Assembly: GCA_949752735.1 (NCBI GenBank)
Contig: OX457037.1
Coordinates: forward strand, 13,368,432-13,432,431
DNA: 64,000 nucleotides
Origin: Lumbricus terrestris
Lineage: Eukaryota > Annelida > Clitellata > Crassiclitellata > Lumbricidae
Direction of reading: 5' to 3'
Of this stretch, positions 35,701 to 46,190 are shown piece by piece. Made by a program: the position numbers and the translations under genes. A model generated the notes under the pieces. It ran no database searches and was not told the origin of the DNA. It saw nothing but the letters and a program-made list of their open reading frames with translations. The number at the start of each line of letters is the position of its first letter. The stretch's first letter is position 1.

Positions 35701-35875
35701 CCGGTACTTACCAGTATTGGAAACAGTCCCTGCATAATCGATGACCACAGTAAATTTGCACGGGGTTGCGTAATATCCGGTTGCAGCGCGAACAGAGGAA
35801 TTTGTCATCGATCTTCAATCCGCCTCCAAGGAGTCGTAGATCATATCCCACACGATGCAATAATGAATTCCACAT
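29385..35875 (-). CDS. TRAF-A: complete TRAF2/3-like adaptor gene, six exons
   Basis: Coding exons in order: 35875-35712, 35045-34970, 31930-31832, 31482-31408, 30909-30255, 29734-29385. All introns are GT-AG and the phases (2,0,0,0,1) sum to 1419 bases, 472 residues plus TAA. Domains: N-terminal RING-like region (Cys28, Cys31, Cys43, His45, Cys48, Cys51), one TRAF zinc finger (Cys98, Cys103, His116/117, Cys120) plus a CxxC at 127-130, coiled coil about 153-310, and MATH/TRAF-C about 319-472 with YDGTLLWKI, YKMCARIYLNGDGMGKG, SLFFVVMRG, and EMNIASGCP. TRAFs are cytoplasmic adaptors/E3 ligases downstream of TNF-receptor and TLR-type receptors. The usual second CxxC of the RING is missing (Cys63 and Cys74 are ten residues apart), and the zinc-finger array is shorter than in vertebrate TRAF2/3. 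A tandem TAA TAA stop is followed at once by AATAAA. Confidence 0.92.
30255..30909 (-). CDS. TRAF-A exon 5 (coiled coil and start of MATH)
   Basis: Starts after TTAATTGTAG and ends AAAACAG|GTGATT, phase 1. It carries a heptad-rich region (for example VLAVLNREVEKLTGDMEAME, then VERTLALKDVTIAELEQRM) followed by SYDGTLLWKITDFNRRRQEA and FYSPSFYTSKTG, the first strands of the TRAF-C domain. Confidence 0.92.
31408..31482 (-). CDS. TRAF-A exon 4 (zinc finger)
   Basis: 75 bases, phase 0 at both ends, between TTTTCCAG and CAG|GTATCA. Encodes LNHHDSCNFRPTECSVC, then HKPLPQIQ: the HHxxC half of the first finger and a new CxxC. A near-identical orphan copy lies at 45942-46016. Confidence 0.9.
31832..31930 (-). 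CDS. TRAF-A exon 3 (zinc finger)
   Basis: 99 bases, phase 0 at both ends, between CTATTCAAG and GAG|GTGAGA. Encodes FPDNAIKREMASMKAQC, then YFDGCSWVGSFKEFE: the first half of a TRAF-type zinc finger. Confidence 0.9.
32269..32640. repeat. GTATACGCTG-rich dispersed repeat
   Basis: Contains repeated GAGTATACGCTG/GCGTATACC words and a GACGACCTTTTTTAG block shared with the elements at 50732 and 56080. The left side starts CAGGGGTGTA, but no matching right end or octamer was found. Confidence 0.5.
33440..34085. repeat. Internal tandem array, alternating units of about 65 bp
   Basis: Units alternate between a GTGTTTAATTTTTCGTC type and a GTGTTCAATTTCGCATCCC type, each containing CTGATGACTTTT or GTGATGACTTTT and GTGCGAAAT. 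About ten units are seen, with indels. Confidence 0.85.
34229..34670. repeat. 222-bp direct duplication
   Basis: GAAATTTTTTGGCATCTGC begins at 34229 and again at 34451; the two copies are nearly identical throughout. It is internal to the hAT-type element. Confidence 0.92.
34970..35045 (-). CDS. TRAF-A exon 2
   Basis: 76 bases between TTACCATGCAG and CAA|GTGAGT. The first T completes Cys55; the rest reads QSTDDKVCPG, SEKDRG, ENCDKAFEQ. It joins in frame to SFPDNAIKREM, the conserved FPDNAxxREM segment of TRAFs. Confidence 0.82.
35712..35875 (-). CDS. TRAF-A exon 1 (RING start)
   Basis: Opens at ATG 35875 (MWNSLLHRVGYDLRLL) and encodes CSRCNRILRNPVQIYCGHRL then CRDCFQY; donor TACTG|GTAAGT leaves phase 2. 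The Cys-x2-Cys ... Cys-x-His-x2-Cys-x2-Cys spacing is that of a RING. It matches exon 1 of TRAF-B. Confidence 0.88.
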
Positions 35876-36254
35876 CGTCTCTGTCATCGATGGTATAAGC
35901 TTACTTCTGATTGAAATGACGGAATGTGCTCATTTGAAAATGGAGCCAGTCATTTACAGGTCGACCTATAATTGTCTTCAGGGGAATTCCGGGTTATAAT
36001 CGGAAAAGTATGTCGCTATAATCTACAAGAACAGATAAGACATGTTGACAAAATAACATCATATATTTTGGAATAATGTATTTAATCATTTAATAATCCA
36101 CACCGGTATTTGCTTAATTAATTAGCATTTAAGATAATGAGGTAATTAATTATTGCATAGCATACTGCCATTCGCCAATAATTGTCATGCATGGACCATG
36201 ATAGTACCTAACTAACTACAACATAAATCATATAGATTATATTGTACCCAACAC

Positions 36255-36418
36255 CAAGGGCGGATACAGAAATTTTCAAAGGGGGGGGCCAAAGTCCTAC
36301 GGAACCACTCATGGGGGGGGCCACGTCTACTTTCCGAGCAAAATAGCTGGTCAAAAATAAAGAAATTTCTAAATGGGGGGGGCATGGCCGGATTGGCCCC
36401 CCCCTGGATCCGCCCCTG
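36255..36418. mobile_element. hAT-type MITE, GGCGGATCCAG family
   Basis: The ends CAAGGGCGGATACAG and (inverted) CAGGGGCGGATCCAG are flanked by exact octamers CCCAACAC at 36247-36254 and 36419-36426. It is a short relative of the 1.8-kb element at 33062 and lies about 400 bp upstream of the TRAF-A start. Confidence 0.94.
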
Positions 36419-36693
36419 CCCAACACTTAGCCTGAGCTAACTTGATTTTCACTCAATTGTTTCAACATTTGCAGAATGTAGCCTATCTTGTTCTCCATAT
36501 ATTATCAATTTACCTTATGATAATTTATTATAGCAAATGTCTCATAGATCTATACAATGTATTTATATATAGGCTATATAATATACTATAATTATATGAT
36601 ATATAATATTATATATTGTTGCATGATGCTTCTTAGGTAGGTCCTGCTGTTGTGGATATAGTCGCTAAGATGAACAGACCACCAGGTGGCAAA

Positions 36694-36698
36694 TCTCT

Positions 36699-36742
<44 letters not shown>
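36694..36742. repeat. (CT)n(GT)n microsatellite
   Basis: A short CT run followed by about twenty GT units. The remainder of 36427-37968 shows no gene. Confidence 0.95.
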
Positions 36743-36747
<5 letters not shown>

Positions 36748-37970
36748 GCAAATCCTTTGTATCTGCATGAATCATTACAGACTGGTAGAATTGTTTTCTT
36801 GGGAGCTGTGTGTGTGTGAAGGAAGATAGAAGGAGGTGATAATTTCCGTCAAAATGGGTTCCTCGTTGAACTCTAGATGTTACAAGTCAGCCGGTCGTTC
36901 TTTTAAGAACCATCATGTTAGATTTCGATTACATTTTCGACGATCATTGGCGATAGGCCTACACTCGCGATGTACTTTTATACAATAGACTGTGTATTAG
37001 GCCTATCACGCGTGAGTTAGGCTAATCCCACTGACATAATAAGTGACGTTTGATACCGCGATACTTAATACCACGACAGTGAAATAGCATTTTAAAAACA
37101 GATGGATATGCTGCTCATTTTGAATGTTAATTATGTGAAAACCTCGTGTTGTCAGACGACTGAACCGATTTGTTACGTCGCCATCGCGGTGGTTGGCATT
37201 GTCGCGATGTTTAGTGTTGGCTGTGTAGGCCTATAGCCATTTCGTAGGCCTAATCACAGGTTGTCTGCCTTTACTACTCCAAACGAAATTCGCCTCCATG
37301 TCACTGAGAGTTTTGCCTGATCATTAACTTCGCATAGCCAGTTTAAAATCTTTACAATGATTGTACATGCACGTTTCTATTCGTTTATCCGCTTTAAGTA
37401 CATACATGCATGTACAACAGAAAACCTGAACACAGAGGTAGGCCTACCTAATTGTCTATGTGGACAACAATATATATATAGTCGTATAAATATTTGTACT
37501 CACGTGTGTACTGTGTAGGCCTACATGTATTAAGTGTCGCGGTATGAAACGTCGCGTGATCATTATGTGATTTATGTCCTTGGAATTAAAAGTCGCGGGA
37601 ATAATTGTCGCCGGGATTAACTTCCGGTATTAACATTACTGTCGACTGTCGTGGTATTAAGTGTCGCGGTATTAAGTGTCGTGCTACCAAAATTGTGCAT
37701 AGGCTTGTATAAGCTTATAGTAAAAGCAGTTACTTTAATTCCAATATTGACATGTCTTTAAATGGCATTAGCGCAACGCCGTGTGCAAAAATAACCAGTT
37801 TCCTAATTAGCCTAACACAAGTGAAAGGCAGGCCCCACAGAAACTGATTTAACCTAGGACAATTGCGTTAGCCTTTATAACATAACCAATATTGTGTCAT
37901 ACAGTTTTGATCTAGTCCTCCTCCTCCGCAGGGATGGAGGTTTCTGAGGGACGAACGAACGAGGTGTCTA

Positions 37971-38750
37971 CAGGGTGCGCCAAAAAAAAGACCCCCCCCT
38001 AGGTTTTTTGCCAATATTTTTACCAAAAGTAAGAATTTCCAAATGAAATTTTACAGGCTTATAGGCAATTCATATTTACACATTATGACCAGATTTCATC
38101 GAAATATTTCAAACGGAACAAAAGTTACGTCACTTTTAGGGAGGCCACCCACCGTTTTTTGACGATTCAAAAACGTAACGCAACAAAAAGTAGATTTTTG
38201 CCAATATTTTGGCCAAAAGTAAAAATTTCAAAATGAAATTTTTACAGGCTGATAGACAATTCATATTTACACATGATGACCGAAATTTCATCAAAATATT
38301 TCAAACAGAACAAAAGTTATATCACTTTTAGTGAGACCACCCTCGGTTTTTTGGATGATTCAAAAAATGTCAAAAAAGGTGGGTGTCCTCACTAAAAGTG
38401 ATATAACTTTTGTTCTGTTTGAAATATTTTGATGAAATTTCGGTCATCATGTGTAAATATGAATTGTCTATCAGCCTGTAAAAATTTCATTTTGAAATTT
38501 TTACTTTTGGCCAAAATATTGGCAAAAATCTACTTTTTGTTGCGTTACGTTTTTGAATCGTCAAAAAACGGTGGGTGGCCTCCCTAAAAGTGACGTAACT
38601 TTTGTTCCGTTTGAAATATTTCGATGAAATCTGGTCATAATGTGTAAATATGAATTGCCTATAAGCCTGTAAAATTTCATTTGGAAATTCTTACTTTTGG
38701 TAAAAATATTGGCAAAAAACCTAGGGGGGTCTTTTTTTTGGCGCACCCTG
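37971..38750. mobile_element. 780-bp near-perfect palindrome, Tc1/mariner-like
   Basis: The ends CAGGGTGCGCC and GGCGCACCCTG are flanked by TA on both sides (37969-37970, 38751-38752). Two arms of about 370 bp are nearly identical inverted copies with a spacer of a few tens of bases near 38360. Each arm is itself two tandem monomers of about 200 bp, as in the fragment at 23550. TA flanks suit the Tc1/mariner superfamily. Confidence 0.92.
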
Positions 38751-38752
38751 TA

Positions 38753-40885
38753 GAATAAAACTGTTGGCTAACTCGTCTAAAATAATTTTATTTTAGTACC
38801 AATAGACCTACATACCTGTTGGGTAATTGCTATGTTCGACGTCCTTTATCGTGTAAACATTTAGACTTAAGCTCATGAGTCATTGCAACTGCTTAAATAT
38901 GTTTCTCGGAGCAAAATTATTATGTCATCAGGGGATTTCCATTGCGCAGATCATGATGCTCTAGGCTTATATAAGATGAAGATATTGTGCAGTGTCAGCA
39001 TGAGACATTAACGTCTCATCGCATGGACTTAGGCCTTAACGTCTAGGCCTATAGATATAGTTCGACCGATTGAAGTAGGCCGCTTAGGTCTACTATAATA
39101 GTTATGTCAACTTCACATTTAAGCATGACATTGCATTCGCGTAGTCCCTATTACCTATGGATTGTTTTCTATTTCCAGGTAGGCCTTTAAACGTTCGATT
39201 CTCAACCAATGAACACAGATGTTAGCCTATTTTGGAGAATTCTCTTTGATCAGCGATCGCTCGTAGCTTGGTTATAGGTCTAAATCGAGTTAGCTACACG
39301 CGTAATAAACTCCGTTCATTTTGCGATTGGGTAGGTCTAAATTGCATTTTTTATCCATTGCCATTGTGAGAATGAAAATGACAATCATGATAATATCGTT
39401 GGCAAAATATTTATAATAATAATCATTGTCGTCTTTACTTAGTCTTGCACGATATTTTAAGTGTTTCGGGATATAAAACAGATTTGACGTGGGAGGCAGC
39501 TTAAGTGCTAACAGATGTAGGTGCTGTGCGTATGATTGTAACGAAATGAATAGGTCTAGGCCTAACTAACACTGGCCTATTCACTGTATTCAGCGCTGTC
39601 GTGAAAAATAGAGGTGATCGAGTAGGCCTACACGCTAGAGTTGACTAGGTATGACTGCAGGTCAGTTCCCCGTATACATAGGCCTACTAAAACGAATATT
39701 TGCGGGGTGAGTATAGGTCTATACGTTGTAGGCCTCCTATACCCGCGGGCCGCGTGCACCCTCGACTACAGCCCTGGGTCCTGGTGCCGCGTAGGTCTAC
39801 ACCATAGCACGTTCGGTTATGCTTATACTTCCTACATACAAAAGTATTTGATCGATTATTTACCGATGGAAGACTTAGTTCAGAGGTTCTGACGAAAGAA
39901 CGTGGTGTCCATTAAGCATAATTGTCTGATTATTTCTTTCGGAATTTTATCGAATCGCTACCCGCTTCTATAGCCTATCGTCTATTAATAACTTATACTG
40001 TAATTGCCAGAAACTAGATCTAGGATTTCCCTCGCCTTCGGTAAAATCCCGACATCATTTTTCTATTCAATCTGGCCTATAATTGTGATCATATGAACTA
40101 CAGTGTTAGATCTACTGTAACAGTAGGTTACAGTAAGCTATTTCTGGATAAATAATTAAATAAAATTATATTTCGTTTTATTGGCATAATAGTTCTCAAG
40201 CGCGATTCGAATATGTGCGTTACAAATTATAAACTATCAGTAGTAGGCTATTAAACTAGTAGGCCTATTGTTACCATTGCATAACATGATCAAAATTGAC
40301 CAGTTTTTCTGTGACTCTTGATTTTCACTGACCTTCTAAGCAGAGTGACGTAACAGCATACGGTTCTAGATAATAATAGTCCTATGAACTCTTTGTTATG
40401 TCTGAGCTTTGACTTTTACACGCTTGATCTGATCTGCCTGTATTAGCCTAATAGTCCAACTGTCGATGTTTGTTGTCAATGTGCCATCGTTTCTAGGATA
40501 TGCTACTAGCTTTTAAGTGCGAGAATGTACATAAAAATAGACTAATCCTACGAATTTTGGATTCAACAGTTATTGTCGTCTCAGTTTCAACCGTTTTACG
40601 CTATAATAGAAGCGTGATAACTGATCGAGCCGAGTCTTTCTGTTTCAGTTTCAATTTGGCAGCAGTAATCTCCCGTCTCATTCCCGCGATCATGTCAGCG
40701 TGTTTGTTGTGTTGCAGTCATTATAAGCATATAGAAAACCGCGAGGTCTGTGTTTACATCTCTCTAGTCAACAGATAACGCTGTGGATAGCATAAAAATC
40801 ACACTCACCGCTGGATTGAAAGTCCACCTAATGCTACACGAGCACCGAAAGACACCAGTCTTTGTTGCTGGTAGATGTTGTTTAG
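38753..40885. other. No recognisable gene
   Basis: Many TAGGCCTA motifs. At 39700-39775 there is a repeat fragment ending CTACAGCCCTG, like the right end of the element at 50732. Short open frames at 39641 and 40500 have no motifs. Confidence 0.4.
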
Positions 40886-40956
40886 CCTTCAGACGAATGA
40901 CAGAAAGTGTCTGACTGAATGCCATGGCAGCGCCTCGTCACCTGCCTACGATTCAG
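40886..40956 (+). pseudogene. TRAF exon-2-like fossil
   Basis: CCTTCAGACGAA ... AAGTGTCTGACTGAATGC ... GATTCAG|GTCAGTGT aligns with TRAF-B exon 2 (60110-60191), including the acceptor TAG and donor GTCAGTGT. It is 71 instead of 82 bases, so its end phase no longer fits, and the first CxxC pair is lost. Confidence 0.65.
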
Positions 40957-41870
40957 GTCAGTGTAGGTCTATACTAGATGTAGATTTCTTAGAGTGATCA
41001 ATACCGTACCGAAGCTCGTTGCCTAGCTTCTATCATAATAATTATTAGGCCCATATATATAATATATATATACCTACATTGGGTCTATGCATTGGCAGGC
41101 GGAATTAAATAGGTCTAGTGGCAGAGCATTGCTCAATGCTACAGTGTGTTAACACAACAATCTTGGCATTGGCCATGTCGCCATAGTCACACACCATTGC
41201 GAAATGTTTATGCCTAGCGACCCTTGAGATGCTGATACTGCAATGTTTGATGTCGTCAGCAGTTTGGTAGGCAAGTGGTTTGTACTATCAGCATTCCGCA
41301 TTGTATGATCTCTGGCAGATTTCTATAGCGCCTTCATTGACTTGCCAAGGACATAGCCAGGCGCACATTAACCGATATTGCAAATTTACACAACGCCACC
41401 TCAAGCGAAATGAATAGGAGGTGCTCTATAGCGTGTTCGGTACCGTTCATCCGCTTTGCCGATGCCTTCAGTCTGTCGTCATAAACGAAAAACCCGCTTT
41501 AACAGCTTCTCTGTCTCCATCTCTCTCTCTCTGGTCTCGGCCATCTAGCAAACAGTATCATTATTAGGTCTAGATCTTGTTTCGCGTATCTGGGTAATCT
41601 GTCTGACACAACGCATTAATCGTGCATGAAATGAATAAGAGCAGGCTTATTTTAATAATACCCAAAACAACACTGATCATGTTTTTATGGAGTCGGCAAA
41701 CCCACTAGGGCGCCTAATTATCGACTCAGGTTAGGCTATATAGGCCTAATAGGCTATACTCTGGGAAACCCCGGTATGATAGGCGCTTATGTAGCCTTGT
41801 CTTGTCTTGCCTTGTCTTGTAGCCAAGATAGTTTTAATCTGACTGAAAAACGTCTGGGCGGCTACGGAAC

Positions 41871-41965
41871 ATGGCTACAGTTCGACCGAATGGATATGAA
41901 TTGGATATTTTCTAATTTGCACTGGTAGCGAAATGCGAGATCTCAGTGTACGTTCTTTCAGACCC
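41871..41965 (+). pseudogene. TRAF exon-1-like fossil
   Basis: ATGGCTACAGTTCGACCG continues as MATVRPNGYELDIF and then hits TAA. It aligns with TRAF-B exon 1 (MALVRPRGYELEIF), and beyond the stop GTGTACGTTCT still matches the RING codons. It lies downstream of the exon-2 fossil, so the exon order is scrambled. Confidence 0.7.
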
Positions 41966-42363
41966 CAACCAGTTACAGTGCACAGTTAGGCCTATGCTGT
42001 TATCATAATTAACATCAATCTCAATTACCAACAGAACAGACAGCTTGCAATATAACGGCGCTAATAGCAGCCTACAATATTATTAAAGCAAGCAAGTCCA
42101 TCAGACCAGGAATTGACCTCCGGGGGCGTCTTACCACAGATTAGCATCTCTTAATGCTTTAAAGTAGGCATACTTTTTCTTAACCTCATGAGGCACACCA
42201 GCAGCTATTATAATATCATGCTATTATGTTAAAGTAATACGTATGACATTGACGTCGATAAGAACAGTTACTGCTTTAAAAATGATACCCGATGTTGCAT
42301 TTATGTTTACAGTGTGTGAAAGCATTATTTTACTGAAAACACTTTGAAACTGTAGGTAACGCC

Positions 42364-42745
42364 ATGGATCGCACTTACAAAAGAACTACTTAAAGAGGAA
42401 CATATGGTGTAGAATCATTAAACAAGGCCCTGTCAACAGTCTCAAAAGGAAAGCCATTAAAGACGGCAGCAAGACAGCATCATATTCCTGTAAAACACTG
42501 AGAAGGCACCGTGATGGCGAAGTAAGGACTCTTGGTTCAATCCACCATTGCCGCTTTGTTGATGAAGTGCATAAAGACTATGGAAGAGCTTGTCTGTCTT
42601 ATAAGAAAATGGGAGAAGGCTTTGTTTGACTGCAGTAGGCTACAGCTGATGTCAGAAAGTTGGCATTTGATTTTGCGACTAAGCTTGGCATCAGTCACCG
42701 ATTCAACAAAGAAAGCAAGATTTCAGGGACTGAATGGTTTCGTGG
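42364..42745 (+). pseudogene. Pogo-like transposase N-terminal remnant
   Basis: MDRTYKRTT, a stop, then GTYGVESLNKALSTVSKG and KPLKTAARQHHIPV, then in the next frame TLRRHRDGE and later LAFDFATKLGISHRFNKESK and ISGTEWFRG. This is the Psq-type helix-turn-helix followed by the CENP-B-type segment (LAxxxGIxHxFNxExxxAGxxWFxGF) of pogo/Tigger transposases. A one-base loss near 42495 and stops at 42391, 42627 and 42636 inactivate it. The catalytic DDE region is absent. Confidence 0.75.
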
Positions 42746-44242
42746 CACCCGCCCCTGCGGGGCGGCGTGTGTGCAACTGGGCATGATGACTGTGGGCGTG
42801 ATGACATTAGTCGCACTCTATCTCTCGCTGCAAGGTCTGAGGTGTAAAGCTCCGAAATTGCGAATGTCTGAAAATAGCGAAATTTCGGCTTTACGCCTGC
42901 ACGCAGGACCTCGTGGTCAGGAAGATTCACCAGCCTCTCCGGTGGGTGGGTCTGGTCAATAGCTGCCAAGCTGTGGGTGTATACATTCTGGACATACATA
43001 CATAGACACCCACTGCCTCATTCTCCTTTCCCTGTGGTTTTAAGCAATAAGCACACCTCTGAACAACTTAATTAATTAATATGCGAGAGGCGAGGATTAC
43101 GCCAAGATAAAACGTCATGTCGTTTTCTCAGAAATTGCGACGGGATAGTTAACGCGCAACTGGGAAATCGCTTCTTAAATCTGTATAGGTGCTAACAACC
43201 ACATCGAAATTTAAACTGTGCATAACTCGGGATTTAAAGTGAATTGAGAACTGAAAATAGTCGCGCTCACCTACAAATTTGCATAAGAAGATTTTTAAAA
43301 AAAATTTCGTCATTCAAATGCATGCTGTTTCAGAGCCTTTCTTGGGATAGACACGCATACACACATCGCCACAGATTTACAAACATTCTGCTTTAAAGTA
43401 TACGCTATTGATGGTATAGTAATATTATTTGATCTTATATTATATATAGCCTAACACTATCATATTATAATGAGCATGATCTTCTGTTAATATAATATTT
43501 GTACAAATATTTTCTCTGCAAACTAATTGGCTTCTCACCAGTGTCATCTTTAACATTTCAAAATGTCTAATTTCTATTTACCACACCGCAATAAGCAAAG
43601 AACTTAGGACCGCTTCCACGACAACTAGGCTAAGGGGACAGGTTCGAAAAGAAGATGAGTTTTGCTTCGAGACAGTTTCAAAAAAGTCGAGACAGTGACC
43701 TCGAGACCGAGACAATAGGTTCCAAGACCGAGACATTAAAAACCGGTCTCGAGACGGAGACACATCCTTGAGACAATACAACCCTGATAAACAATAGTCA
43801 ATTAGATCTCAGACCCTTTCCAGTTCAGTTTCATGGAAAATAGAAAACCAATGCAGCAGTATCGCAGCACTATTAGCATAGGTCTAGTTGTTTTTTTAAT
43901 TTAATTTTTTTAAATATTATTTTTCAAAAAACGTTTTGTAGTTTTTATTTTTCGCATCGTTTTATTCCGTTTTTTATGTAGATTTAGCTTTATTTATTTA
44001 CTGTCTGTCTTTATTTTTCCTTAATTTTATTTTTGTCTGAAAAGTGTTCCAGGTTACGTTTTCACCGTAGACTCTACTTTCAAGGATTCAGCTAAATTAA
44101 TGTTATTATTTAATTGTTCAACATCATATCATTTTGAGAAATACATGTAGTAATAGGTCCCAACAATGAATTAAATTTATAAGAGTTATTTTGATAGACT
44201 CCGTGTCACATGATCTACACTCTTGGATACCAGTGACATTCT
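42746..44242. other. No recognisable gene; possible hAT end at 43787
   Basis: At 43625-43787 a GAGACCGAGACA-rich stretch ends in ATACAACCCTG; its inverse starts CAGGGTTGTAT, similar to hAT-type ends such as 50732. No partner end or octamer found. Open frames at 42703-42999 and 43578-43781 show no known motif. Confidence 0.4.
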
Positions 44243-44694
44243 CCAGTGTCAAGAAATAGAATATCCCCCGTATTAATTGTATTCCCCCAAATTAAAAAGA
44301 GTCGAAAAAGCCGCTTCCGCGTGTATTTTTTTGCAAATTAATTTTCATCTGCTTTGTTTTGAACAATGACACTAGCAGGTATGTTCATTCCTACTATATA
44401 GTTTTTTGCCCTGTTTTTAGAGCACTTAAAATGTTTAAAACACTTAAGAACACTCAGAGGCACTAAATAAATTCGAGTTGCCTTAATCTGAGCATTGCTT
44501 AGGACACTTAAAACAATTAGAGTCACTTTAAATTTTGATTACAGCATAACTTTTTTATTATGCGCATTTTTCAAAAAGGGGGTAAAATGGTTTATTCCCC
44601 CAGATAGTATAGACCAGTTAATTCCATCCGGGGGGATAGATTAATTCATCCCCCCGGATAGCTTTCAGGGGGATACTCCGTTTCGTGTCACCGG
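44243..44694. mobile_element. 450-bp inverted-repeat element (copy 2)
   Basis: Matches 21565-22016 in the same orientation from CCAGTGTCAAGAAATAGA to GTTTCGTGTCACCGG. Its left end is more diverged. Confidence 0.8.
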
Positions 44695-45372
44695 CCAACC
44701 GACTTTGACTTAATCCCACTAAGATGCAACTGATCTGGTTTGGTACTAAACAACAGCCCCTTATACTTAACTTCCCACTCTTTGTAGTGTTTAGATGTAA
44801 AATAAATTTGCTTGCCTTTTGGCTCTTTGGAAATTGAAAGTATTTTCTATTTTTTAAATTGATTTAGAAGACATGTAGCCTATGGTTTGTTAATGAATAT
44901 TATCTGCAGTCAAACTCAAACCCAACCCAGACTAGGTCCTGACTCCGGCATCGTATAGCGGCTATAGTGACAGCTGCATGATTCTTCTGCATGCTGCTCT
45001 GATCATTGAATGCAATTTCAAAATGCTCTTGTCGCGAGTATTAATAAAATTAATTATCTTTACACTGCATCGGAGCAGTAGCAGAACTCCTGAGTTGCTG
45101 AATTTGATAATAAAATAATTATTATTGTAATTCGGCATTTCAACTAACACAGCCTGTTTACAATTAATTAAATCACAATATGGGACACATTCAGAAAGAA
45201 AGCACTAGACATTGGGTGCAATCCTCTATAAACCAATCTTCATCAAACATTGTAACAATGAACAAATTATTTCGTGTAGATCACAAATAGCGCATGGACA
45301 AATTGGACAATGGACATGCTCCAGCAAGTATGCACGTAGGCCTAATCTGGCTAAACAATCGTCAATTGCAGT

Positions 45373-45634
45373 CAATAGCGTAGCCAGGAATTTATGATGG
45401 GGACCATTGGGGGTTATGGCCTGGCCGGATGCCTTCCTGTCACCAACCCAACAGTATTACGGTAAATAAAAAGGGAATACATTTACAAATGGAATAAAGT
45501 AAGAAAAACAATAATTATTGCTACAACAAACAATTGTTTTTTCTTCTTATTTAAGTAGCTAAATAACCTTCTTTAAAACTACTAGCCAATGGGCGGGGGG
45601 TTTAACCCCGAAACATCCCTTGTCTACGCCACTG
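45373..45634. mobile_element. hAT-type MITE in the duplicated TRAF block
   Basis: The ends CAATAGCGTAGCCAGG and (inverted) CAGTGGCGTAGACAAG are flanked by exact octamers ATTGCAGT at 45365-45372 and 45635-45642. The uninterrupted site survives in TRAF-A intron 4 near 31120 (CACTTGCAGTTATG). Confidence 0.95.
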
Positions 45635-45941
45635 ATTGCAGTTATGACATTTTAGCGAGAAATGTATTTAACAAAAGACTGTCTTATTTCGTAGCGTGTA
45701 GTTCTTGAACACTTCGGAATACAAATGCAATTACCATTTCAATTAGACCCTACTCTTAATTTCTTAGACGAACAATGTTTGTCATCGTTTCCAAGAATGG
45801 AGTAGGCTAGATTAAATTATATGCATAAAATAAACGATGTAAAATGAAGCTATAATTCTAATCAATTCTAAACATATAGGCCTACATGTAAACAATTTAA
45901 AGTAAATTTTCACTCTAAATTCGGTAGAATTGTTTTGATAC

Positions 45942-46016
45942 CTGAATACGCGGTAAAGGTTTGTGGCAAACGGAACATTCAGTTGGTCGGAAGTTGCACG
46001 AGTCGTGATGATTCAG
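45942..46016 (-). pseudogene. Orphan TRAF exon 4, intact frame and splice sites
   Basis: 75 bases encoding LNHHDSCNFRPTECSVC, then HKPLPRIQ, with acceptor CAG and donor GTATCA kept. It differs from TRAF-A exon 4 by Gln to Arg near the end. Either a dead duplicate or a possible alternative exon; no partner exons are visible. Confidence 0.85.
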
Positions 46017-46190
46017 CTGGAAAAGTAGGCAAACATCAGGACAGTATTGTTATCCTATGTGCACAACGATAATTATAACATTTTATCATATGAATTTGGA
46101 TAATCTTACCAATTACAAAATTACTTCTTTATGAGGGCAATGCAAAAATAGATCTGTATTAATCATTTAGGCTTATATTTTAATTTTAAC

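Larger units (their letters stand above)
45145..46190 (-). pseudogene. Duplicated TRAF block (introns 3-4 and exon 4)
   Basis: The block matches 30910-31650 in the same orientation, including AATATGGGACA, CATGGACAAATTGGACA, ACTCTTAATTTCTTAGAC and flanks of exon 4. Coding sequence other than exon 4 is missing. A 262-bp MITE has inserted into this copy at 45373-45634. No exon 3 or 5 could be found on either side, so the copy cannot encode a TRAF by itself. Confidence 0.9.

Noticed and set aside
40500..40778. Plus-strand 92-codon frame just upstream of the TRAF exon-2 fossil
   Set aside because: No similarity to any TRAF segment by eye, and the adjacent exon is itself a fossil.
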